Source of the DNA: Brienomyrus brachyistius
Taxonomy: Eukaryota > Chordata > Actinopteri > Osteoglossiformes > Mormyridae
DNA length: 64,000 nt
Assembly: GCF_023856365.1 (NCBI RefSeq)
Contig: NW_026042443.1
Location: 124,001 to 188,000 of the forward strand
Reading direction: 5' to 3'
The notes beneath the pieces are model-generated. The model was given only the letters and a program-made list of their open reading frames with translations, ran no database searches and was not told the DNA's origin. The first letter of the stretch is position 1. The number at the start of each line of letters is the position of its first letter. Position numbers and translations under genes: made by a program. This document shows positions 1 through 10,146 of the stretch, piece by piece.

Positions 1-1974
1 TAAATACAAATAAAGGATGAGACAATTTACTTAAAGCATGATACAGTTCATATTGCTCTTCAGGCTTCGTGATAAAATATTAAAATTATGGAGTACAAAG
101 TTGTACAACCCAAATAATACGGATTATTTTCCATCTTAACCCATATTCTAAGCATATTCTCTTGTAAATTTTACTTTTACAGCAGTATGATTTAAGACAC
201 TAACAGCAATTCATTTTTCAACCAGTAATTGTTAATGTGATAGCCTCTGGATCTCCAGCAGAAGGGCTCCTTTCCTCAGCCGGATGTCCTCAAGTTCAGA
301 GTGCTTCTCTGGACTCAGGTCCATGGAGACTGCAGCAGACAGGAAAAGGAGATCGTCAGCGGGTGTGGAGCTCAGCAGGTTGGCCATCTCTGCCAGTTTG
401 GTTGTTGGTTCAACTCCCATGGCAGAGTAATCGTAACATTGTTAAGCCCTTGAGCAAGTCCCTTAGACCCAAGTGCTCTGACCCCAAACTCTCCTCACTT
501 CGGACAAAAGCATATGCTGAATATATGTAATCCCAAAGGGCAGTTACAGAAGACCCCAGGACCGGAGTAACATGGGAAGCAATTACTGATGCCTGGAAGC
601 TTTGGGGCATGCAAATAAACTGCATCCAAAGGCAAATGGCTAATAAAGAATGCTCTGAATGCCAGGCATTCGTCCAGCAGTGAGATCGTAGAGATAATGA
701 ATAAAGATAGAAAGTGTGAATAAAGATAAAACATTTTGATTGTATTTGCGAAGCGATGCTGGATGCGCTGAGCTCGCCGGGAAGGTCATGTGGTCCGCAT
801 TCCCTCCCCATGCACACGTGATCAGCTCAATCACACCGAAATTGTCGGTTTGCTGCCCTTCAGGGAAACAATCTAAAGGGTGTTACGGGAAAAGTAATCG
901 ATGCAAGAGCCAATGATGTTCTCCTGGTGCCTACCCGTGTTTATGTTATCGTTACTGACACAAACAATGATGAACGATAATAAGCATTTATAAGCCATGA
1001 TGACCGCACCATTAACGTGGAGTTGCACTAACGTCTGTTTTTATAGCTAACCAACAAGTCAACGTCTCACCCTGGTAATGCAACAGCGCCGTTTAAACAA
1101 TACGTTTACACCGATCAGTGGCCTGTACTACGAATCAGGGTTACTGGCTTATCGGGGTAACTTGACGGATTTAAGGTACCACAGTTTAAATGAATTTCAT
1201 ATTTGTTCATCGGGATGCCTGAATCGGTGCTAATCAGTACTACGATGCCAGTTATGCAATGTAGTTTTGATAAAAACTTTTCTGTCATTTAACATAAGAG
1301 GAAAAAAATAATTATACTGTAGTAAAATGGTTTAAAACTGTGACAAATTTTGCCTTTTTTTTACAGTGTATACTTCCAGTCACAAGGTAGCAGATACGGA
1401 TTTCTGAAATAGCAAAGATAAAGGTCAATGATTAATATCCCTCATCTCTTTTAAAACGATAGGTAAGATGCTGTTTTGATATCCTGTCTAGGGTTGGAGT
1501 GTAACAGTATTCACGGGAAAGGGGAATGGGATAAAGGGACAAACAGGGTGAGGGCAAGAAGGGAACACCAGTGGACAAAGGGATATTTTTTGTATTTTCA
1601 TTTTTTTTCCATGTATAATACTGACACTGAACAAATAACCCAGTGCAAAAGACTTTGGGACTGACCACAGCCAAAATAACAAACAAAATCCCCAACTATC
1701 AAGTGCGACCCACAGCTAATCTCACCTAAGTGCAAAAGAAAAGGAAACCAAAAGACAAACACTCCACCTCACTCCCTAACCAAATAAACAGAGTCCAACA
1801 CACACTTGCAAAACAAAATAGCAGTCACTCCCTATGCAGCAATACAATCACACATACATAACTTACACACAAGTCAAAGCAACAAGGGGGCTAGTGAAGA
1901 CGTAAACCAAAGAAAACCAAGCGGGGAGACAGCAAGCCAAACTGAGGTCGCGGGGGGGACCGGAGCCTGTCCTT
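1..1974. other. AT-rich stretch without a recognisable gene
   Basis: No coding region can be supported here. A 62-codon minus-strand frame at 232-420 ends in a Leu/Arg-rich helix-like segment that loosely recalls the tail of Myb-like proteins carried by Harbinger transposons, and a patch near 1130-1190 looks like low-copy transposon DNA, but neither is convincing. The other short frames have no motifs and fit chance. Confidence 0.4.
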
Positions 1975-2130
1975 GGAACAACAGGCGTAGGCAGGAACCA
2001 ACCCTGGGCAGGAGTCAACACTCTGCAGGGCGCAAACACTCACAACTCAGATTTGCCAATTAACCTACCCTGCGCACTTTTGGACTGTGGGAGGAAACCG
2101 GAGCCCCTGCTGGAAGTCTTTCCCCATTCA
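1975..2130 (-). repeat. Fish SINE 3'-body fragment
   Basis: The stretch containing ttggactgtgggaggaaacc is the minus-strand form of the conserved body shared by many fish tRNA-derived SINEs. The same body occurs in plus orientation at about 40500-40640. No A or B box is visible here, so only the body survives. Confidence 0.6.
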
Positions 2131-2571
2131 CCAGATTATATTGCCAGAAGACTGAAAATTAGATATCAAATACTAGAGTGACATAAAAACAAAAAACAAG
2201 TTTGCTTGTAATGAGACGCAAAACAGAAGATTATCTCTTTTTATATTTTGAGAAAACATTTTAACATTTATCCAATTGCAACAATTTTCTAGGAGAAGGG
2301 GTGTGTTTTTTGACACAAGTGCCAATATTTTTGGCCATGACTGTAATAGTTATTTGTGATTTGTAATAATTATTTAATTTTATCGATCCATCTACTTACC
2401 TACACTAAAAAATGTACTGTTGGATGTAATTAATTTTAAGACTAGTGGTTACATGAAATTACTTTCTAAGAACATTTTATTTTGTAATTCAAATTTTTCT
2501 TATTTTTCAAACCAAAAAGTTACAGCACTCTCATATAATACACTTCAGCCATTCACATTTATAAAACAATA

Positions 2572-3300
2572 TGATCCAAGCGTCGACCCGGGACTCGGTG
2601 GGCTGCTGTCTGCCAAAGTGTGCTGTCAAGAACAAAGCAAATTGTTGTTAGGAAGACTATGTAGATAGGATTGCTTATCAGTAAAGTGCTTTAAAAATTA
2701 GTGCTAAATTAATGCTGGACACGCATCCTCATCTGGGCCTTCAGCCAGCACTCAGAGCTGTCGCTGAAACTGGCCCGACCTGTGTCCCTACAGTCTTGTC
2801 TGGGATGTCGCCATCCAGGGTCACGGGGTGGATTCGAAGGAGCTGATGGAATGCTGCCTGGAGATCCATCTGCTGGTTGGACGCCAGGGCAGCATCCCGT
2901 GCGGCGCCATGGGCAGAACAGCTGGATCCTTCCTCTGCGGAGTCAGCGCTGGGATAAAAAAAAACACACAAAGTTTTACGGTTATTGTTCAGTGGTGAGG
3001 GCTTTGGTTTTGTGTCTTGATGTTGGTAAGTGAATGTTGACAAACGGAAAACATGCCTACCTTGAGTCACCTGCCAGCTTCTTCAGCAGCTTATTGGCCA
3101 GCACCACATTCCATGACTTTTATCCGGTAGTGCTTGTCAGCCGTTGCAGTGGAATGCGTGAGGTAATCGGCCACCAAGGACGACTTCTGGTCACTCAAGT
3201 CCTTGGTGGCCGTCTCAAAGATGCGCCGGGCCGTTTGGCTGGTGACTGGATCCAGCTTGTATCTAAAATACAAAACGAATAAGATTTATTAATACGTCTC
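2572..3300 (-). pseudogene. Partial copy of recombinase/SET-domain pseudogene (copy 1)
   Basis: This block is nearly identical to 22721-23460. It contains, on the minus strand, the exon with the tyrosine-recombinase-like end (about 3273-3071), the following exon (about 2947-2720, in which the 22.9-kb frame differs by small indels) and only the first tens of bases of the SET exon. Homology stops abruptly at 2572, inside the SET exon, so the methyltransferase part is missing. The one-base frame break after the recombinase motif is the same as in the other copy, so the break predates the duplication. Compared with copy 2, about 30 bases near 2710 holding the splice donor and exon end are altered. 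Non-functional. Confidence 0.75.
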
Positions 3301-3329
3301 GCACAACACATGACAACATGTATCACTAA

Positions 3330-3400
3330 ATGCTGCTTAATAGTACCTAACCGGGGTTGCTCCCCCCAGAGAGAGTTGCTAGTCCATATCATTTCTCACT
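3330..3400. repeat. Repeat block A shared with 57.2 kb
   Basis: The bases around gcttaatagtacctaaccgg and the following gctcccc...ttgctagtcc recur at 57220-57272. At 57.2 kb this block runs directly into a second block that here lies 0.9 kb away, at about 4300-4372. The two loci are therefore related, with an insertion here or a deletion there. The rest of 3401-3817 is AT-rich and holds no gene I can recognise. Confidence 0.6.
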
Positions 3401-3817
3401 TAAAACATGACAGGGCTTTTGGCGTTGGAAAATAACGCATTTACTTAAAATAACACATTGACAAACACAACAAATGTTTTTATCCCTTAAATTATTAAAA
3501 TAACTAAGGTATTAGTCTAACAAAGTTTTTAAAATGTTTTTGAAGTACGTAGCTAAATACCGCTCACTAGTTCCTGCATCTATTAAATTAATAATGCGCT
3601 GGGTGTGTTTTATTGAAAATAAAACTAACAAAATACAACTAAATTATTTTATTAATTAAATCTTATTGGCTTAAAACTTTATACTAATTTGTCATACCCC
3701 CGTTTAAGTTACGGCACTTTACCCTGCTGATTAAGCAATTGAAGTTAGATCCTTCATCCAGCCCCACAGGCCCGCAGCGGGGCGCCCGGGGCTATGCTAG
3801 AGTCCCAGAGCTGTGGT

Positions 3818-4607
3818 GTTAGACATCGACTTTTATTTCCATTAGACATATATTATTTTATACTATTTACGAATAAAACTGATTAACAAATAGACGTAAT
3901 GTGCATTCTGCCGGGGCGTGAATGCTGTCTGTCTGCTTGTCACACTCAGGACCAGCGGTTAAACGAGAAGTTACACGCACTCTGCAACAATTTGTCAATT
4001 TGTCAATTGACGCTTCCTTCTCATAGGCGTATCACTCACGGCTCCATAAGCTCTTGCGCTTCCCACTGATCGACATGTCTAGACATGCAATACGCATAAA
4101 TCCCCCCTAAAAACAGGATTGCTGTGTTTTTACGGTTATAAAATAGGACATTTTGTTAAAAATAAACCGTTAACAATACACAACTACTGCTTTTACCATT
4201 CAAAACTGCCCGACTCTCCTTTCTAGCTAGAAAAGCTCGACGCGTCCGATGACCCCTTAAAACGTATTTAAAATGTCGCATTGATAAATTCATATAATGT
4301 ATTTTATTCTTTTAACGACTACTGATTCCAATTTGGTGCCATATACTTTTATCTTGTAGGCCTGGGCTATTATGCTTAAATTCTTTATTAATTAATGTTG
4401 GCTATGTGCTTTATAACACGTTTTATACTTCCTTTACACACGTTTACTTATTGTATACACACTTTAAAGTTCCGAAAACGACTTGCCTCACCTGTTTTCA
4501 ATAAAAGACAGATAGCGGTGTGTGGATATCGTGGCTGCACGCACAAGCGCGACATGGAGTTATTTTAACAAGGATCTCCAGCGTTATTCCCTGATTCTTG
4601 TTTGATT
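3818..4607 (+). repeat. Diverged Polinton terminal-repeat relic, left part
   Basis: The stretch beginning with atcgacttttattt and running through tgtgcattctgcc matches 5475-5570, and 4500-4607 matches 5680-5770, at roughly 70-80% by eye. The latter copy belongs to a Polinton terminal repeat, so this is an older, more diverged copy in tandem with it. It is interrupted after 4607 by a retroposon and resumes at about 5250. Confidence 0.55.
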
Positions 4608-5250
4608 TGATTTGATTTGATTCAAACCCTTTATTGCTGTTGCAATATACCACAAGTACCAGCGAAAAACAGGCCATCGCCCGACCTTACATATACAACA
4701 TCACAGTAGGGGGTAGACCGGCCGGGAGACAGGGGAGGAGAGAAGAGAAGAAAAGAAACAGAGTAACATGAGGAGAGAGGAGGAGAATAAAAAAGCAGCC
4801 CCCAGACTGTACTCCAGTGGGGAGGACATTGTGGGAACCGAAAAAAACACCTCAGCAACATAAGCACATGGTCACACCTTACAACATAAAAATGACACGA
4901 CTTGCAACGGGTGAGGGAAAAGGGGTGGTGGAGGTAGTCCAGCAGAGACAGACAGCCATCCGGTCCTGCAGCCATGTAGGCGCTGGTCAACAGACCCGCC
5001 TGTTCACGCTGGGGGTATGAAGCGGCGAAGGCGTTGGATGGGGGGGAGGGAGCGGTAAGTCCTTGGGATCGGGGGAGAGGAATGCAAGAGAGTCTCACTG
5101 CCTTGTCCTTCAGGGGGAGTTGTTAGTTCAGCAGCGGCCTTGGCCGAGGCCAGTGCTGATTGGGGGGAGCCAAAACCTGATAGAATAGGGTTGTTTGGGT
5201 TTTTGTACGAGAAGCTGTAATTTCCAGCTCCACTAATGTCCACGCGTTGT
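4608..5250 (-). mobile_element. Retroposon 3' end with (AATCA)n tail
   Basis: On the minus strand the insert ends with an AATAAA-containing segment followed by a microsatellite tail seen on the plus strand as repeated ttgat (about 4602-4622). Such short-repeat tails are typical of L2/CR1-group LINEs and the SINEs that use them. The insert splits a Polinton-end relic whose halves align on both sides (up to 4607 and from about 5250). I see no reverse-transcriptase motif, so it is a 5'-truncated LINE or a SINE. Confidence 0.5.
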
Positions 5251-5365
5251 TGTGGAGATGCTTAAGATGTTTTATTTTAAATAACACATTAGCCGAAAAG
5301 AGTTTCATTGCTTAAAAACGATGAGGTTAAAGAGGCTTATTTTAAATAAAAGATCAGCATGTGTT
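5250..5365 (+). repeat. Diverged Polinton terminal-repeat relic, right part
   Basis: The sequence around ttcattgcttaaaaacgatg corresponds to ttcattacttaaaaacatta at about 5811-5830 of the neighbouring Polinton end and to the equivalent position near 36090 in the main element. It continues the copy that broke off at 4607. Confidence 0.55.
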
Positions 5366-5447
5366 GTCATACATCTTTTCAAGTTCTGGTTATACCTTTT
5401 GATTAACCATACGTAGATAAATTTAGCTAATTGTAGCTAAGCAATCC

Positions 5448-5469
5448 GGGGGGGGGGGGGGGGGGGGGG
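5448..5469. repeat. G22 homopolymer
   Basis: Twenty-two consecutive G bases lie just before the second Polinton-end copy. Length is likely unstable and subject to sequencing error. Confidence 0.9.
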
Positions 5470-6613
5470 TTAGAGATCGACTTTTATTTAAATTAGAAAT
5501 AGATTATTTTACACTATTTACAAATAAGCATATAAAATATAGAATTGGTGTGCATTCTGCCAGAATGGCGGCATGCTTCTCACAATCCAGGCCAACGGTT
5601 CGCCTCACGACAACAATTTCCCCTGGTAGCCATTTGACAGCAGCTTCACGCAACGAGCTGGCTCAATAAAGGAAATGCTGTGTGGATCTACGCGCGTGCG
5701 CCACACGAGAGTGAGAGCATGCATTCGTTTAAACAAGAATTAACCGCGTTATTTCCTGATTATTGCTATCGAAAATGCTCAGAGCGCTTTACTTTATTAT
5801 TCACATTGACAGAAATGTGCTTCATTACTTAAAAACATTACGGTTATAGGGGTTTTATTTGCTAAAACAGGCGCTCCGCCGGCGTAGCCATTTTTAAAGG
5901 GGCGTCGGCGTGGGTGCGCATGCGCCAAACGCCGGACTAGCGATCGTCCATTCCGACCCGCGTTGTTCAAACAGGGCAGTCGCATGTGTCGGAGCTCCAG
6001 GATCGTTTCGTCCTATTTCTTCTAAAAGTTTGCCGCTTACATGCTTTCTCAAACCTGGTAAATATAACTAAAGTCTTTCGTGTTGGTTAAATGTAATGAG
6101 TGATCGCTTCTTTTAAAACGACGGGCTTGTTTGTTGTTTTCGCTTGTTTAAATTTGCTGTTCTGCTGCTTCTTTCGGGCATGTTTGTTTAAATTCACACT
6201 GCTTTTCTTTTAAAATAACACTAAGGGTTTTCTTCTTTAACACACTTGGTGCTTTCTTCTTTTAAAACATTTGGGCGCTTTCTTTTAAAATACGCCGCGG
6301 CGCTTACTAACAACACAGGGCCGGACGGACGCCCCCTCTGAACGTGTATGCGCTAGCTTGCCATTATCCTGTTCTATGTTTTATTATTATTATTTACCTT
6401 AAAAACGTAATTTAAAAAGCACATTAATTAAATACATGGGTTTATTCTATTAAAGTTTAATCTCCCAAACCCCCCTATCTGCAACACGTGGCATAAGCAT
6501 GTATTGATACCATATATGGGCATAAACCCTCGACCAATCAGCATCAAGGATAAGCCACTTCCTCTTATGACGTCAGAAGCGGAGAATTAAGCTCCGCCCA
6601 AGGTACCACATAA
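5470..6613 (+). repeat. Solo Polinton terminal repeat, right-end orientation
   Basis: From about 5632 to 6613 this stretch is closely similar to the right terminal repeat of the main Polinton (35930-36866). Shared landmarks are the caataaaggaaatgctgtgt segment, the CpG-rich part with gcgcatgcgcc, the gcttacatgctttctc segment, the cacgtggcataagcatgta segment and the outer end ctccgccca..gtaccacata. No Polinton coding sequence is attached on the inner side, which instead carries 5470-5631, shared with the relic at 3.8 kb. It is best read as a solo end left after recombination or deletion. Confidence 0.75.
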
Positions 6614-6782
6614 TATTTTTTCACATAAATATATAAAATGTACATATACAGGGGAGAGGGAAAGCCCCCCCCCCCAATCAGGATTACATTTAGTTATATT
6701 CTAGCCAGAGAGAAAATGTATAATACTATATTTTTCGTGTTTAATCAGCTCACTGAACACAGGCATTTATTTTTGTCAAACA

Positions 6783-7240
6783 TACAGTACTGTGCAAAAG
6801 TCTTAGGCAGTCCAAAGAAATGTTTAAAGCTGTTTATCTGGGTAGCAAGTGTACTTTGGCTTAGAACAAAAAATACAATTTAACATTAGAACGTGTGCAA
6901 ATTAAGAGTAACACAATAAAAACTAGTAATAATTTCTTCTGTGTTCTAAAAAGTTACTGATATCTAGTTGGATGGCTAGATGAACACCACATCAGTTCCC
7001 AAACTTCTCCTCAGGGGCACCTCAGCCGTTCCATGATTTTGCTAAATTTCACCAACAGCTCAATTAAATTATTAAATATATTGGTTAAAAAAGTCAGTGC
7101 GAGATTGACTAGCTGTATGAGGTCTGCTAGTGGCCAAGTCAAAAAATACATGGCTGCACTGGACGGTCGCTGCAAATACTAGGATGATTTTAGCAGAGGT
7201 TCTGAAATGGCGAAGATGACACACTTTCAGAGTGAAAAGG
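6783..7240 (+). mobile_element. Tc1-type MITE, copy 1
   Basis: It starts with tacagtactgtgcaaaagtc, the sort of end found on Tc1-like non-autonomous elements, and its body matches the reverse complement of 41725-42312, including the block ctcaggggcacctcagccgt. No transposase is encoded. A clear second inverted end is not visible on the right, so this copy seems 3'-truncated. Confidence 0.65.
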
Positions 7241-7297
7241 ATTATAAAGGTTAAAAAGCAGAGATTTCACCTTTTTGCCAGGAGAACCAGCAACATG

Positions 7298-7822
7298 TCA
7301 CAGTGACACTGAGGAGTCACTATAAACCCAAAACCCTGGATAGAGGGACTGAGTGAATGAGGAGGTGAATCTGTGCAGGGGGGTCAGTCCATCAGAGAAG
7401 ACTCTGTAGAAGGACAGAGCACCAGCCCCCCAGTCCAGATACACTCCTACTCTGCGGGAGCCTGAGGGCCGTATGGGTATGAGAGTCTCTTTATTATTGT
7501 GCCAGACAGAGTAACTGTCAGTATAACAGCACAGAATCCATGACTTGTCATTGTATCCAAGGAGACAGTCCCTCCCTCCTTTCCTCCTGATCCCTTTATA
7601 AGTCACTCCTATCCAGGCTTCATATCCATCCCACTCAGCCTCCCAGTAACAGCGGCCAGTCAGACTCTCTCTGCACAGAACTTGGGGGCGGCTGTCAAAT
7701 CTCTCTGGATGATCAGGATATGGCTGCCGCTCTGCCCCCTCTGTCACCTTCCTGTTCCCCCCTGACAGAGACAGGCGTCTGTTTGCTGTGTTGGGGTCCA
7801 GCGTCAGCTGGCAGGAGTCTGT
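7298..7822 (-). CDS. PRY/SPRY (B30.2) domain exon
   Basis: A single open exon of about 175 codons. It begins after a good acceptor (pyrimidine tract then cag, at 7823) and ends with a stop at 7298. The N-terminal part carries the PRY hallmark (LTLDPNTANRRLSLS); the SPRY part carries the YWEAEW and YLDWGAGALSFY strands. In fish this C-terminal exon occurs in TRIM/fintrim proteins and in NLRC3-like receptors, where it serves as a ligand- or partner-binding module; which parent this one had cannot be told. No RING, B-box or NACHT exon was found nearby. It lies on the same strand as the PDE4 exons, so it could be a stranded exon of a multigene family inside an intron or the last exon of a gene whose other exons I missed. 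The frame is undamaged. Confidence 0.8.
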   Translation of the reverse strand, partial: TDSCQLTLDPNTANRRLSLSGGNRKVTEGAERQPYPDHPERFDSRPQVLCRESLTGRCYWEAEWDGYEAWIGVTYKGIRRKGGRDCLLGYNDKSWILCCYTDSYSVWHNNKETLIPIRPSGSRRVGVYLDWGAGALSFYRVFSDGLTPLHRFTSSFTQSLYPGFWVYSDSSVSL

Positions 7823-9240
7823 AGGCAGGAGGAAGAATTATTAATCCCATCAGGCCGCCTGTACTTTATGTTTCTGTACGATATAAAAACAGCACAGCTT
7901 CCCCTAACGAAGCGGGAACTGAAGCTTATGAAACAGCTCAGGAAATGTCGGAGGGAAGCGAGCTAAACTAACAGCTTAATTAGTGAAATTACGGGGAAGT
8001 AAAATTACAAAGCAGCGATATTCATCAGACATATTCATCACAAGCATATTTACCACAAAACGGCACCAGAGATCAATACTAAAGTCAGTGTCTTTCCTTC
8101 TAACTGCTAATTCCGGCGAGTGCGGCATGAAAATGGCCATCAATAACAGAATATTTAAGTAATATTATTACATATTTAAAGTGACATTTAATAAAAGTTT
8201 GGACCTGGATTCTGATACAAAAGCTGTTTCCGGCGCCGGAGTTGCGCTCCATGAGGATTCAGTATTTACAGCGATTGCTAAAGATGGTCTTTAGTCACAG
8301 CAAAGCCGGTCTGAATGCATTTCAAATGCATCGGCTTATTTCCATGAAGCATATGTCATACTGTATCTACTGATCCGGGAGAAACGCTGCAGTGTGGAGC
8401 GGGGCGGAATAGGTGCCGCGCAAAGCCGGCAAACTAATGATAATACCGTCTACAAACCATCAAAAAAAGCGGATTAAACTACACAGTGAGACGTGCATCA
8501 TGAAAAACAGAAAGGTTCTCATTACCTCATTAAACAGAAAAATATTGCTCAGAAAAACGGGATTATTATTTTATTAATTCGAAAAAACAGACTTGATTTT
8601 TTTCCCAGATGAATGCAATGAGTGTGTGTATAATGAAGCAAGCATGCGCCAAGGACAAACTGAACTGTGTCCAACAATTACAGACTTTTCCCTTTGAACC
8701 CAGACTGTTCTGAATGAAGGACTTTAAGCAAAGTTTGCTTATACGGGCCAGTCGATATAATTCTTGACACTGACCCAGTTTTTAGAATTTTCAGCTTCAC
8801 TGCTTATGTGGTGTGTGAGAGAGGAGCTTAAAACCACATCAGACCAAATGTCATTTTAGATTCATGACACTGGGTCTAATACTACACGCTGTTTCACTTC
8901 TGTAAGTTACGTTAATGCATAAGAAAGTGCTTTCGACCAATGTACCGGAATCACATTTTTTATTGGAAAATAATGGAACGTGTGCATATTCGTGCTTTTG
9001 CAAAAAGCAAAACGAAGAATGAAGTACAAGAATGGAGGTGGGTGAAATTCACCATGTGCTTTGAGGTGAAAACACGCCTGCCCCCTAGTGGTCAACAAGC
9101 GGCATCGCAAACATAATGGTGAAGTCCAAAATATTCAGACTCTGACACATAATAAAATTGTTTAGTCTGGAGCTTACAACAAAACGGAGAATATCATTTA
9201 CAGTTAAACCAATATTATTTCAGAGTGATGAGCCACGTAC
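7823..9240. other. Intronic or intergenic DNA, nothing recognised
   Basis: About 1.4 kb of AT-rich DNA between the SPRY exon and the PDE4 exons. I searched for the next PDE4 exon, expected on the minus strand to the left, and did not find it. No repeat family could be named. Confidence 0.5.
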
Positions 9241-9311
9241 TTGCTGGAGCCACACTGCACATTGGTCAGCACGGTGAAGTTGTTCCTCACGCTACGAAGG
9301 CTCGCAAGCAC
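9241..9311 (-). CDS. PDE4 exon, UCR1-UCR2 linker (71 nt)
   Basis: Reads VLASLRSVRNNFTVLTNVQ plus five more residues, a highly conserved stretch of cAMP-specific phosphodiesterase 4 between upstream conserved regions 1 and 2. It is flanked by an acceptor (cacgtag, minus strand, ending at 9312) and a donor (gtacgtgg, starting at 9240). Its phase fits the exon at 9412-9448: that one ends in a complete Gln codon and this one starts on a full codon. PDE4 hydrolyses cAMP in the cytosol and at membranes; this part takes part in regulatory UCR interactions. The paralogue (pde4a to pde4d) cannot be assigned from 24 residues. The next exon would lie to the left and is not seen, so the intron is at least several kb, possibly running off the window. 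Confidence 0.88.
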
Positions 9312-9411
9312 CTACGTGAGAAAAACACAGAACATCAAGACTCCTAAAAAATAAACACTGCAAAGGCCAACCTTCATAAATTCATATTCTTTGCCCCAAT
9401 GTCATATTTAC

Positions 9412-9448
9412 CTGAGCAAAGGGTGTTACAATCAGGTCATCCCCATGT
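9412..9448 (-). CDS. PDE4 37-nt micro-exon
   Basis: Codes HGDDLIVTPFAQ after one leading base of a split codon, bounded by cag (acceptor, ending at 9449) and gtaaat (donor, starting at 9411). PDE4 genes have a 37-nt exon with exactly this peptide directly before the VLASLR exon; the length here is also 37 nt. Together the two exons, 100 bases apart, are the best evidence for an intact host gene crossing this window on the minus strand. Earlier exons (UCR1) should lie to the right; none was recognised, so the upstream intron may hold most of the transposons in this window. Confidence 0.9.
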
Positions 9449-9654
9449 CTGCGAATGAAATAAATTCATAAAATTCATGAAATAAATTTCCATTACACAG
9501 AAGCAATATTAAACTGACAGTATTGTTCAGCCAGTCAGCCAAACAGAAACAGCACCTAGATATGATTCTATGTATATAAGCATAAGGTACACCCTGATGG
9601 TATCACCGCAGGTCACAAACACGCAAACAGTTAGCGATTTAGAGATTCCAATCC

Positions 9655-9775
9655 GCCTAATCGCATGCGTTTGAGCTCCAGAATGAAACCCAGATGGCAG
9701 AGGGGAGAACATGCAAACTCCACACACGCAGAGCACAACCCACAGCCCTGGAGGTGCGAGGCTACAGTGTTACCC
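9655..9775 (-). repeat. tRNA-derived SINE fragment
   Basis: The stretch gagaacatgcaaactccac, followed by a decayed B-box region and gtgttacc, is the minus-strand version of the SINE head seen at 40380-40490 and at the right edge of the window. Confidence 0.55.
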
Positions 9776-10146
9776 AGAAACATAGAATAAAACAATGGAA
9801 CATCGAACGAAACAATGAATGGACAACAAAGACAGGTTAAAACAATGAATAAAGTCTCTCGGGATTCCTCTGTTCTAGCCGAATTATTCTGACCGTTCTG
9901 AGTGACGGAGTAACTTTGTGATTCCCACAAAGACACATTATCCTTCACTTTGTCTCCATACCGATAACACAGAGTGATAATATACAGATGAAGTTTCCAT
10001 CAAAAGTGTTTAAAGTCTATGAACTACTGTTCCAGGACCTCAGAGAATGGGCCACTCCAAGACAAAAAGCAAAGATACGCAAATGATTGATCATGAAAAA
10101 GGTTATGTAGAAACACAACAAGATGTCAGACTGGGTGGCAAGTGGG
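9776..10146. other. No gene recognised
   Basis: About 370 bases between a SINE fragment and a Gypsy element. It may include the downstream LTR of that element, but no LTR-like ends could be matched. Confidence 0.4.
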
